Origin: Nostoc sp. LEGE 06077
GTDB taxonomy: Bacteria; Cyanobacteriota; Cyanobacteriia; Cyanobacteriales; Nostocaceae
Direction of reading: 5' to 3'
NCBI RefSeq assembly: GCF_015207705.1
Contig: NZ_JADEWI010000008.1
Span: forward strand, 1-64,000
DNA: 64,000 nucleotides
In this document: piece by piece, positions 43,770-51,989 of the stretch
Layout: each line of letters begins with the position of its first letter
Position numbering within the stretch: the first letter of the stretch is position 1
The notes under the pieces: model-generated
Told to the model about the DNA's origin: nothing
The model's input: the letters and a program-made list of their open reading frames with translations, nothing else
Database searches by the model: none
Translations under genes and position numbers: made by a program

Positions 43770-44406
43770 AATGCCTCTCGGATAACAGGATTTAAGAATT
43801 TAATTTAGATTAATTTCAATAAAACATGACAATTACCCCAATCAAATCATCCATTTGGCAGATTAATTTTTAATAGTAAAAGTTAAATTGTATATAACTT
43901 TATGTATATATAAGAATCCGCTTTGATGACTGAAATGATTTGCGTAGGGAGGGAAAGGGGAAAAGGTAAGAAGGAATAAAAGTGTACTGAGTTTTTTTAT
44001 CCAAATCAAATATGAGTCTTAGATAAAAAATTGTTTTGCCTTATGTATGAAATTTTGTCATGTTTTGAGTTGTGAGTAATTGGTAATTTATTTGGCAGAA
44101 TTACCAATTACTTATGTAGTAAGAATTTACTTATAACTCTTCTCTAGAAGAATATAGCGTTTCCAATTCTGGTGTGGTATAAAACTACCCCTCCCCTTGG
44201 CAAGGGGAGGGTGCGCGACAGCGCGGGTGGGGTGTATTTTATCTGCATGAGAATTGCTATAACTACAATATTGTAGTTATTCTTCACTAGTTTGTAGCTC
44301 TACTAATGAGTAGAAAGCGACAAAGAGAAGTGTCATGAATTGATTTTGTTATTGCCCTAGATTTATGAAGTTAGCTATTGTAATATAAACATCTCAAGGG
44401 AGATTT
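43770..44406. other. 637-bp spacer between cphB and the small gene
   Basis: No gene is visible. It holds an AT-rich cphB upstream region (GTATATAACTTTATGTATATAT near 43889-43910) and a GC-rich palindromic repeat at 44189-44211 extended by 'gtgcgcgacagcgcgggtgggg', a common dispersed unit. Confidence 0.55.
44189..44211. repeat. GC-rich palindromic dispersed repeat
   Basis: CCCTCCCCTTG (44189-44199) and CAAGGGGAGGG (44201-44211) pair perfectly around one central base. The extension 'tgcgcgacagcgcgggtgggg' forms a further small palindrome. Confidence 0.8.
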
Positions 44407-44610
44407 CTACTGCGGACGAATTTTGTAAAGCAAGTTAACTAAAAACAAACGCGCTTGTTCAAGAGGTAAATGTCTTGGTTTACCTTGATATACAATTTGG
44501 AATTCGTTGCTATCTGGCCCATCTCCATAGCCAGAAATCAGCTTACAGTGAAAAGCTTCCTCGGCGAGTTGTCTAACTTCATCTCTAAGAGCAGCTTTTG
44601 TGCTATTCAT
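44407..44610 (-). CDS. Small hypothetical protein near cphA2
   Basis: A 67-residue protein: 'MNSTKAALRDEVRQLAEEAFHCKLISGYGDGPDSNEFQIVYQGKPRHLPLEQARLFLVNLLYKIRPQ' pattern, with a helical start and an amphipathic end. I do not recognise a domain. A gene of this size between cphB and cphA2 occurs in related cyanobacteria, so it is likely real. It is divergent from cphA2 and transcribed toward cphB. Function unknown. Confidence 0.68.
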   Translation of the reverse strand: MNSTKAALRDEVRQLAEEAFHCKLISGYGDGPDSNEFQIVYQGKPRHLPLEQARLFLVNLLYKIRPQ

Positions 44611-44930
44611 AATTTGGCTGTCTCCTCGAAACCATATTTTTATACTTATATATTTTTATAAAGAGAATATCACCCTTCAAAGGTTATATTTTTATCGTTG
44701 CAGATTGCGTGTAGAATACTAGAGTTTTCTTCAAGCTCATATGGATTTAATTATGCCCTGAGATAGTTGAAAATACTTAATGAGTAGAACTAGGGTGAAG
44801 TTAACGAAGTCAAAGACAAAGTTATAGCTTGCCCCATGTTAATGTGAATCAATCTACAATAATTGATTGAGTCTAAGCAACCATAAATTAAAGTTGAAAT
44901 TTCAGGGTGTTTAGCAAAGGTTGAGAATCA
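44611..44930. other. 320-bp promoter region upstream of cphA2
   Basis: No gene is visible. GTG-N8-TAC at 44844-44857 is one mismatch from the NtcA consensus GTA-N8-TAC, 74 bp before the cphA2 start. A T-rich segment precedes it. A nitrogen-control role is plausible but weak by sequence alone. Confidence 0.4.
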
Positions 44931-46841
44931 ATGATTCAAGAAAAAAGCACCAATGTAGTCCGTGTGAATGCTAGAAGAACTGATGTGTTTGATGTTTTCA
45001 ACTTCCAGCATTATGCAGGGCCTAACCCCTATTTGGATAGAGGCGCATTAGTATTTGATGTGGCGCTGACTGGGTACAGAGAACCTTTGCCCATAGAAGA
45101 TTATGTTGCCAAGATTAGCGATCGCTATCCTCTTCTAGGCAATCAAACTTATGAATCTTACGCCCATTTGTTTGCACGCACTGCATCAGAAGTGGGAAAA
45201 CTGGAAATGGACTTGCACCTCGACCACTTCCATGTGAAACCAGAGGACAAGTTTACCCGCATTAGTATCCAATCACTGCATCCTCGCACAACTAGAGCGG
45301 TAATTTATTGTGTTTGGGACTGGTTTGAAGCGATCGGTCAAGACGAAGATTTTCTCTTTGATGACCAACTAGTTAATTTACAAACCAGATTCCGCGAATC
45401 TGTCTATGGAGGCCCCACCGTCTACGCCTTATTACGCACCGCCGACGAAAAAGGTATTCCCGCCTTTTATCTCTGGGATGAAGGACTGATGCAATACGGC
45501 TGGGGAAAAAAACAAGTTCGTGGTGTCGCCACCACCTTTGACTGTGATAGTCATATAGATTCCGACTTCACCACCCGCAAAGATGACTGTAAAGACTTTT
45601 TAGGGAATTTAGGCTTTCCAGTTCCCAAGGGTGAAATTGTCACTAGTGAAAAGGAAGCCGCAATAGTAGCTAGAGAAATTGGCTACCCCGTCGCCGTCAA
45701 ACCTGTTGTTGGTCACAAAGGAATAGGTGTCACCGCCGAAGTACAAGACTCCTACGAGTTAGAATCTGCTTACGGTCGCGCCTTTGCTGCAATTCCCGAC
45801 AATCAATCCACACGCATAATTGTGGAAAAAAGCATTTCCGGGAAGGATTTTCGCTTGCTTTGTGTCAACGGCAAATTTGTCGCAGCCACAGAACGCCGTC
45901 CAGCATCGGTGACAGGTGATGGTTACTCCAGTATTAACGAATTAATTCGTCAAGAAAATCGCCAACCTGAACGTTTAGATTCACCCACCTCAGCAATGAG
46001 CAAAATTCAGATTGATGAGGCGATGGAATTGTATCTAGAAGAACAGCGTTTGTCCTTGAAGAGTATTCTCGAAAAAGGCCGGACTATCTATCTGCGGAAA
46101 GTTGCCAATCTTTCAGCAGGCGGCGTGAGTATCAATGCTACCCACACAATTCATGATGATAATATTATCTTGGCTCAAGACATTGCCCAACATTTTCGCT
46201 TAACTTGTCTGGGTATTGATGTGATTACCGAAGATTTAGCGGAATCTTGGAAACAGGGTAACTTTGCTATCTTGGAAATTAACGCCGCACCAGGTATTTT
46301 AATGCACCTCAACCCAGCCGTGGGTGAAAGCGTTGATGTTCCATCCCGCATCCTCGAAACGTTTTTTACGTCGGGTATTGATGCCAGAATTCCCACTATT
46401 ACCTTTAACAAAATCTCCGTTCAGGAACTACAAACAACAATTGACCATATTTTATTACAACATCCTGAATGGACAGTAGGCGCTATTTGTCGTGAAGCAG
46501 TTTTTGTTAATCGCTCACAAAAAGTTCTCCGCCCAGATTACAACAGCAATCTCCAAAGTTTACTGCGAAATCCCAAACTAGATTTGTTAATTGCTGAGTA
46601 TGAATCCAACACTTTGGATACAGAGGGGATGTTCTATCAAGGAAGCAACATTGTAGTTTTAGATAGTCCCACTGAAACCGAAATGATGTTAGTGCGTGAT
46701 TTGATTGATGGTTCTACTGTGGTAATAAAAAAAGGCAACGATGTTTCCATTAAACGCAAAGGATTAATTGAAGATTATACTTTGGGAGAAGATGAACCAT
46801 TCACCAGAGTTTATTTGAAAGAAATTAGCACGATTTTGTAA
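44931..46841 (+). CDS. cphA2: Cyanophycin synthetase 2 (short form)
   Basis: A 636-residue cyanophycin synthetase that lacks the second, Mur-ligase half of CphA1 (about 870-900 aa). The N-domain (1-160) is followed by an ATP-grasp domain (about 210-475) with 'IGYPVAVKPVVGHKGIGV', 'IIVEKSISGKDFRLLCVNGK' and 'FAILEINAAPGI'. The C-terminal 160 residues are a stripped remnant of the Mur-ligase region without a P-loop (GTNGKTT). CphA2 enzymes, known in N2-fixing cyanobacteria, join beta-Asp-Arg dipeptides into cyanophycin with one ATP per dipeptide. Here it would reassemble the product of the nearby cyanophycinase. Confidence 0.94.
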   Translation: MIQEKSTNVVRVNARRTDVFDVFNFQHYAGPNPYLDRGALVFDVALTGYREPLPIEDYVAKISDRYPLLGNQTYESYAHLFARTASEVGKLEMDLHLDHFHVKPEDKFTRISIQSLHPRTTRAVIYCVWDWFEAIGQDEDFLFDDQLVNLQTRFRESVYGGPTVYALLRTADEKGIPAFYLWDEGLMQYGWGKKQVRGVATTFDCDSHIDSDFTTRKDDCKDFLGNLGFPVPKGEIVTSEKEAAIVAREIGYPVAVKPVVGHKGIGVTAEVQDSYELESAYGRAFAAIPDNQSTRIIVEKSISGKDFRLLCVNGKFVAATERRPASVTGDGYSSINELIRQENRQPERLDSPTSAMSKIQIDEAMELYLEEQRLSLKSILEKGRTIYLRKVANLSAGGVSINATHTIHDDNIILAQDIAQHFRLTCLGIDVITEDLAESWKQGNFAILEINAAPGILMHLNPAVGESVDVPSRILETFFTSGIDARIPTITFNKISVQELQTTIDHILLQHPEWTVGAICREAVFVNRSQKVLRPDYNSNLQSLLRNPKLDLLIAEYESNTLDTEGMFYQGSNIVVLDSPTETEMMLVRDLIDGSTVVIKKGNDVSIKRKGLIEDYTLGEDEPFTRVYLKEISTIL

Positions 46842-46848
46842 ACCTAAT

Positions 46849-46877
46849 CTAGAGACGTTGCCATGCAACGTCTCTAG
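46849..46877. terminator. Palindromic hairpin between convergent cphA2 and aroG
   Basis: CTAGAGACGTTG (46849-46860) pairs perfectly with CAACGTCTCTAG (46866-46877) around CCATG. There is no clear T-run; the palindrome is a dispersed type ('AGACGTTGCATGCAACGTCT'-like) that may act as a bidirectional stop. Confidence 0.6.
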
Positions 46878-46879
46878 TA

Positions 46880-47923
46880 TTATCTCAATTTTTCATGGGC
46901 TGCCAAAATAATTCTTTCTGTTTCTTCCCAACCAATACATTTATCAGTTACAGAAACCCCATATTTTAATTCTTCTGGTTGGCAATTCAAGGGTTGATTG
47001 CCTTCATATAAATGAGATTCCAGCATCATCCCCACTATAGATGTATTGCCATCAACGATTTGCTCAATCACATCTTCAAATACTTGAGACTGCAATCTGT
47101 AGTCTTTATTAGTATTGCCATGACTACAATCAATCACAATTCTTGGTGGTAAATTCGACTCTTTTAATTTGTCTTCTACTAGTTTGACATTAGCTGCATC
47201 GTAATTAGGCTGATTTCCACCGCGGAGAATCACATGACCGTAGGGATTCCCTTTTGTTTGAAAAACACTGACTTGTCCTTTATGATTAATCCCTAAAAAG
47301 TTATGGGGACTTTTCGCTGAGTGGAGCGCATTTAAAGCTACTTGAATGTTACCATCCGTACCATTTTTAAAACCTACGGGCATAGAAAGTCCACTAGACA
47401 TTTCCCGGTGCGTTTGGGATTCTGTGGTTCTCGCCCCAATCGCAGACCATGTAATTAATTCACTAATATATTGCGGGATGATTGGATCTAATGCTTCTGT
47501 ACCAGCTGGTAATTCTAATTCAGTAATTTTTAATAGCAAGCTTCTAGCAGTTAATAAACCTTTTTCTACATGGAAAGAATCATCCATGTCTGGGTCATTA
47601 ATTAAACCTTTCCAACCTACTGTTGTTCTAGGTTTTTCAAAGTAAACTCTCATAATTAATAAGAGTTTATCTTTGACTTTATCAGCTAAAACTTTCAATT
47701 TTTCGGCATATTCTATCGCTGCTTTGGTGTCGTGGATAGAACATGGCCCAACTACAATAAATTTTCTCCTGTCCTGAAAATCTAAAATATGTTCTAGTTC
47801 TTCTCTATAGTTTAAAACTGTATGTTCTGCCGATTTAGTGATTGGCAATCTTGTTTTAACGTCGTGAGGCGTTAACAAGATATGGGAACTTTTAATGTTA
47901 GTATTAGATAATTTGTTGTGCAT
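46880..47923 (-). CDS. aroG: 3-deoxy-7-phosphoheptulonate (DAHP) synthase, class I (AroG/F type)
   Basis: A 347-residue enzyme condensing phosphoenolpyruvate and erythrose 4-phosphate, the first step of the shikimate pathway. Family motifs are 'FIVVGPCSIHD', 'LLIMRVYFEKPRTTVGWKGLINDPDMD', 'AIGARTTESQTHREMSSGLSMPVGFKNGTDG' and 'IVIDCSHGN'. The metal ligands (Cys in GPCSIHD, His in CSHGN, Glu in MMLESH, Asp in SVTDKCIGW) are all present. It is convergent with cphA2; there are no other aro genes beside it. The exact isoform letter (F, G, H) cannot be assigned by eye. Confidence 0.95.
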   Translation of the reverse strand: MHNKLSNTNIKSSHILLTPHDVKTRLPITKSAEHTVLNYREELEHILDFQDRRKFIVVGPCSIHDTKAAIEYAEKLKVLADKVKDKLLLIMRVYFEKPRTTVGWKGLINDPDMDDSFHVEKGLLTARSLLLKITELELPAGTEALDPIIPQYISELITWSAIGARTTESQTHREMSSGLSMPVGFKNGTDGNIQVALNALHSAKSPHNFLGINHKGQVSVFQTKGNPYGHVILRGGNQPNYDAANVKLVEDKLKESNLPPRIVIDCSHGNTNKDYRLQSQVFEDVIEQIVDGNTSIVGMMLESHLYEGNQPLNCQPEELKYGVSVTDKCIGWEETERIILAAHEKLR

Positions 47924-48112
47924 GGAGACGCTCTGGAGATTTTTGTAATCTCATTGCTGGAGTGAAAAGTAATATACACATTTTAGGTCAAAAACACAAC
48001 AATCGATTCATGGATTTTTATTTAAACAGACTTTATTGCTGAGTCTATTGATAGTTTAATTGTACTTGTGGAGGAGAAGAATTGCTGGCGATCGCTCATC
48101 ATCTAAACATTA

Positions 48113-48140
48113 ATAAAAAAGGGGCAAATGTCGCCCCTTT
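48113..48140 (-). terminator. Intrinsic terminator of the GH13 gene
   Basis: AAAGGGGC (48118-48125) pairs with GCCCCTTT (48133-48140) around a 7-nt loop. On the minus strand, running from the GH13 gene, it is followed by TTTTTTATT. It lies about 42 bp after the stop codon. Confidence 0.85.
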
Positions 48141-48182
48141 GACTGCGTTATGATACGCCTAACTCAATGTCAGAGAATCCTG

Positions 48183-49841
48183 TTATTGCCAAACGAATAC
48201 CTTGGCTTCATAAGGGCCGATATCAGTTATAATCCCATCATCGCCAGCCTCGACATCATAATTGGCAGTCCACTCATGCCAAGTACCGCCACAAGGAAAG
48301 TTAGGAACGTGATAGCCACCTAAAAAGTTTTCCGAAAAATTGGCTACTACAACTACACGGGAACCCTCATCATTCCAACGGCTATAAGCAAATACCTTAG
48401 CTTCGGCGTTTTCGTGGATAAAATCAATATTTTCGGTGTACAAGGCGTGGCTATTTTTCCGTAAATGAATCAAGCCTTTGTAGTAATCAAATAAACTCCG
48501 ATTTAAATCATTACCGAGTAGTGTCCAATCAATTTTTGATGATTCTGGTGTTTTAGGTTTGTATTCACCAAACTCTTGTCCCATCCATACTAACGGTACA
48601 CCAACAGCTGTCATCAAAATAGCGACACCTAATTTGATGCGTCTAAAAGCTTCCTCATCAAAAATATTCCGATTTCCTAACTCAACTATCACCCGATTAT
48701 GGTCGTGGTTGCTGAGATAATTCACGACATTAGTCGCACCCATAAAGCCTTGACGTTTAGGATCAATAACATCTTTGAGGTTTTCTAAATCAAAAGTTTC
48801 CCCAAATAGATGTGCTGTGATTGTATGCATAAAACTATCATGCCAACAACCATCCATTGGCCCGTCAATATTAGTAATACTTGTAGTTTCAGGGATGTGT
48901 TCAGCAATATTATAAAAAGGTTTAGCACCGGCAGTTTTTTTCGCTTCTTGGACTATCCAGTGCATAAAATCGTAATTTGCTATTTGTCTGGCTGCATCAT
49001 AGCGAATCCCATCTATATGATATTCTTCCACCCAAAAACGAACTGTATCACCAATAAATTTGCGTGCTGGATAAGTTTCTAAATTTTCATCATAGAACTC
49101 ATAGTTAAACTCTGGCCCCCAACTATTATCTGGGTCACGGGGCGCATGATGATACCAATAATCATGGTCTATTTGAGTTAAAGGACTAGAGGCTTCCGAG
49201 TGATTATAAATCCCGTCCATAATTACCCGAATACCTCGGTTATGGCATTCGTCTATTAGTTGCTTTAAACCTTCTGTAGAACCATAACTCGATTCAGTTG
49301 CGAAAAAATAACGTGGGTTATAACCCCAACTATAATCACCAGGATATTCTTTAACTGGCAGTAACTCAATAGCATTAATTCCTAACTCACATAAATAATC
49401 TAACTTTTCAATAACGTGTTTATATTTACCTCTGGCATAAGGGTCATCTTCACCACCAGAAAAATCCCCAACGTGTAATTCATAAATAACTAACTCATGG
49501 TCTGCTGGTAAAGATTTATCATCATGATGCCAAACATAAGTATCAACAATTTTTTGTCCATCTTTAATCCGAATTATACTATTATCTTGACCGCTTAATT
49601 CGTCAATATCAGTTGCATATGGATCTGTCACCTCTACCCACTGATCTGCTTCAACAAACCATGATTTTGACTGAACGCGAAATTTATATTGATAAACACC
49701 ATCTTCTAATTCAATTGTTGTCCGAAAATGACCATCTTGACCTTTTTCCATTGGAATTTCTTGCCAATCAGAAAAAGAACCTATTAACGCAGCGCCTTTG
49801 TTATAAGGTGCAAATAAAGTAAATTCAATGGGATTAGCCAT
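48183..49841 (-). CDS. GH13 alpha-glucan enzyme with N-terminal CBM48
   Basis: A 552-residue protein with a CBM48 starch/glycogen-binding domain ('IEFTLFAPYNKGAALIGSFSDWQEIPM', about 5-85) and a GH13 alpha-amylase barrel. Catalytic residues are Asp282 ('DGIRYDAARQ'), Glu314 ('FYNIAEHIPE') and Asp380 ('YLSNHDHNRV'), and 'IMDGIYNHSE' is the second conserved block. It might be a branching, debranching or maltooligosyl trehalose-type hydrolase; the exact reaction cannot be read off. The ATG at 49841 ('MANPIEF') is preferred over 49874 because the extra residues are not family-like. A terminator follows at 48113-48140. Confidence 0.88.
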   Translation of the reverse strand: MANPIEFTLFAPYNKGAALIGSFSDWQEIPMEKGQDGHFRTTIELEDGVYQYKFRVQSKSWFVEADQWVEVTDPYATDIDELSGQDNSIIRIKDGQKIVDTYVWHHDDKSLPADHELVIYELHVGDFSGGEDDPYARGKYKHVIEKLDYLCELGINAIELLPVKEYPGDYSWGYNPRYFFATESSYGSTEGLKQLIDECHNRGIRVIMDGIYNHSEASSPLTQIDHDYWYHHAPRDPDNSWGPEFNYEFYDENLETYPARKFIGDTVRFWVEEYHIDGIRYDAARQIANYDFMHWIVQEAKKTAGAKPFYNIAEHIPETTSITNIDGPMDGCWHDSFMHTITAHLFGETFDLENLKDVIDPKRQGFMGATNVVNYLSNHDHNRVIVELGNRNIFDEEAFRRIKLGVAILMTAVGVPLVWMGQEFGEYKPKTPESSKIDWTLLGNDLNRSLFDYYKGLIHLRKNSHALYTENIDFIHENAEAKVFAYSRWNDEGSRVVVVANFSENFLGGYHVPNFPCGGTWHEWTANYDVEAGDDGIITDIGPYEAKVFVWQ

Positions 49842-50248
49842 AAAAATGATGCAATTATATAAAGCGAATATCAATATTTTCGTAATTATTAATCAATTTG
49901 CAAATCGGTCTAGGGAAGTAATTAAATAATCCCGTCCTCTATCTATGGAGAGACTCGCTAATATCTAAATGGGTGTTTTTGGCGATTTGATTCCGATAAA
50001 TACTGAATATCTGTTTAGAATCAACTATCTACCATCAGTTGATATATTTTAGAAAATTAATTTTATTGAGTTTATATATAAAGTATAAATAATAATACTC
50101 ATATTTGATTCAAAAAAACTTAGGTGTTATGTAAGGTGGGCATTGACTAATATATTCTTAGGTTGATTGAGAGTTTTAGGGAAAATGCCCACCTACCTAT
50201 AGTTTAAAAATCCAATAGAATTGCTATCTCAACATTCATCAATAACTA
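49842..50248. other. Spacer with an interrupted inverted repeat
   Basis: No gene is visible. AGGTGGGCATT (50134-50144) pairs exactly with AATGCCCACCT (50184-50194) with 39 nt between, a hairpin-forming repeat of the dispersed kind. The rest is AT-rich. Confidence 0.6.
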
Positions 50249-50620
50249 TTATTCAGGATGCTGTTGTTGCCAATAACTTAACAACCAGTTAGCGGCTGTT
50301 GCTCTGCGTGTTTCCCTGGGGGTAAATTCTCCAATTTTGTAACCTTTAAAACCTAGCTTTTCTTTAAGTCCTTGCTTGTATTCTTTGGGGATAGAACGTG
50401 TTAACTTCATGGTTGCAGGACGACTATCGAGAAAGTTTGGTGGTTCTGGGTATTCATCTCGCCATTCTGGTAGAACTTCGTGATTATCCCATTTGTCAGT
50501 TGTGGAGTTATAGCGATATCCCAAGTAGTGCCAGACTAACTGATTGACTGTAGCATCATCAATTTTATCCTTGATGATTTCCCAAATTGTATCTGTATTC
50601 AAAGGTGGTAAATTAGACAT
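50249..50620 (-). CDS. DUF1823 family protein
   Basis: A 123-residue protein of DUF1823, a family found in cyanobacteria and plastid-bearing organisms. Its body is 'LPPLNTDTIWEIIKDKIDDATVNQLVWHYLGYRY', 'PEWRDEYPEPPNFLDSRPATMKLTRSIPKEYKQ', 'LGFKGYKIGEFTPRETRRATAANWLLSYW'. Function is unknown. The ATG at 50620 ('MSNLPPLN') is preferred to the more upstream 50638 because the family begins there. It lies alone on the minus strand, divergent from acylphosphatase. Confidence 0.88.
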   Translation of the reverse strand: MSNLPPLNTDTIWEIIKDKIDDATVNQLVWHYLGYRYNSTTDKWDNHEVLPEWRDEYPEPPNFLDSRPATMKLTRSIPKEYKQGLKEKLGFKGYKIGEFTPRETRRATAANWLLSYWQQQHPE

Positions 50621-50862
50621 AAGTAAGGCAGAATTCAAAATTTAAAATTAGCAGATTGATAGATGGTAATCTGTAATTAGGGATGCAGGCATCTGCCAAA
50701 ATATGGCGACACATAAACAATAATTTATCATTATCTTTAGCTACTCTTAAAGCAGCTATATTGCCTAAAAAACTTATCTGCCAAAATTTGAGAGGGCAAT
50801 TAAAATTTTGTCCTAGATTCACATAACAGGTAGACTGGAAATCGTAAAGAATTGTCCAGTTT

Positions 50863-51156
50863 ATGCAAGATTCCACACAACTGCCAAAAATAATTCGCGC
50901 CCATGTCTTAATTTCTGGCCGAGTTCAAGGAGTGGGCTATCGTTATGCAACTGTCGATACCGCCAGCCAGTTGGGCTTAACTGGTTGGGTACGAAATCTG
51001 CCTGATAGTCGGGTAGAAGCAGTATTTGAAGGGGCGCGGGAGGTTGTTGAGGAAATGATTCGTTGGTGTCATGCTGGCCCACCTGCGGCTATAGTGCAAG
51101 AGGTGGTGACTGAGTATGAAGAACTCGAAGGTTTGCGGGGGTTTGAGGTTAAGTAG
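50863..51156 (+). CDS. acyP: Acylphosphatase
   Basis: A 97-residue acylphosphatase hydrolysing carboxyl-phosphate bonds. The phosphate-binding loop 'GRVQGVGYRYATV' supplies the catalytic Arg, and 'GWVRNLPDSRVEAVFEG' holds the catalytic Asn. The C-terminus 'LRGFEVK' is typical ('F.V' end). It is monocistronic. Confidence 0.93.
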   Translation: MQDSTQLPKIIRAHVLISGRVQGVGYRYATVDTASQLGLTGWVRNLPDSRVEAVFEGAREVVEEMIRWCHAGPPAAIVQEVVTEYEELEGLRGFEVK

Positions 51157-51304
51157 TTAAAGAAAAGGGGTGTAGGGGTATAAGGATATAGGGGGTTCAG
51201 GTGTTGGACTTTAGTGTAGCGAGACGTAAGTCCAGGTTGTACCATAGGATGGGGCTGTTATTTCCTTACACTCCTACACCCGCACCAATGGGGCTTGGTA
51301 AAGA

Positions 51305-51844
51305 TTACATTTTACGCTGCTTGATTGGTTGGGCGGGATTCCCGGCATAAATTGTCATTGTGTCTAAAGAACGTCCTGTCACTCCGCCCAAGGTCAATAC
51401 TGCACCCTTACCAACGGTAACTCCTGGCCCAATTACTGATTTTGCAGCAATCCAGCTACTTTCTTGAATGTGGATTGGGGCAGTAATTAATTTAAAATCA
51501 GGATGACTCCAGTCATGGTTGCCTGTGCAGAGATACACACCTTGAGATATGCACACATGATTTTCGATGGTTACAGTCGCTAGGTTATCAATCCAAGCGT
51601 CTTCGCCAATCCAAACATGATCACCTACAGTTAGTCGCCAGGGAAACTTCACACGCACTCCTGGTTTGATGCGGACGTTTTCACCAATCTGTGCGCCAAA
51701 ACTGCGGAGTAACCGAACTTTGAAGCTGGAAACAGTTAACCAACGATTCTGCACTAAAGGAGAACCCAGAAAATACCACAAAACTTGTTTCCATAAGGGT
51801 GCGCCTGGTGTATAAGTATCAAGAGTATAGTTATCTAACCGCAT
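51305..51844 (-). CDS. WcaF-like hexapeptide acetyltransferase
   Basis: A 179-residue left-handed beta-helix acyltransferase of the colanic-acid WcaF type. It begins 'MRLDNYTLDTYTPGAPLWKQVLWYFLGSPLVQNRWL', followed by hexapeptide repeats 'IGENVRIKPGVRVKFPWRLTVGDHVWIGEDAWI', 'TIENHVCISQGVYLCTGNHDW' and 'SWIAAKSVIGPGVTVGKGAVLTLGGV'. The His in 'CTGNHDWSHP' is the catalytic base. It probably acetylates an extracellular polysaccharide sugar. No polysaccharide genes are adjacent. Confidence 0.88.
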   Translation of the reverse strand: MRLDNYTLDTYTPGAPLWKQVLWYFLGSPLVQNRWLTVSSFKVRLLRSFGAQIGENVRIKPGVRVKFPWRLTVGDHVWIGEDAWIDNLATVTIENHVCISQGVYLCTGNHDWSHPDFKLITAPIHIQESSWIAAKSVIGPGVTVGKGAVLTLGGVTGRSLDTMTIYAGNPAQPIKQRKM

Positions 51845-51989
51845 ATATCAATAAAAAAATTGTATTGCAAGCTAATCGGCATTTAATTTGTATTATTTGG
51901 GCGGGCAAGATGCTCATCCCACAAGAGATTTATAAAATTTAATCTGTAAATTAGATGTGTTTTAGCTTATCAGTTAAGGTTGTCATTTG

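Noticed and set aside
44844-44857. NtcA site upstream of cphA2
   Set aside because: The sequence is GTG-N8-TAC, one mismatch from the consensus, and no well-placed -10 box is clear. I mention it only in the spacer note.
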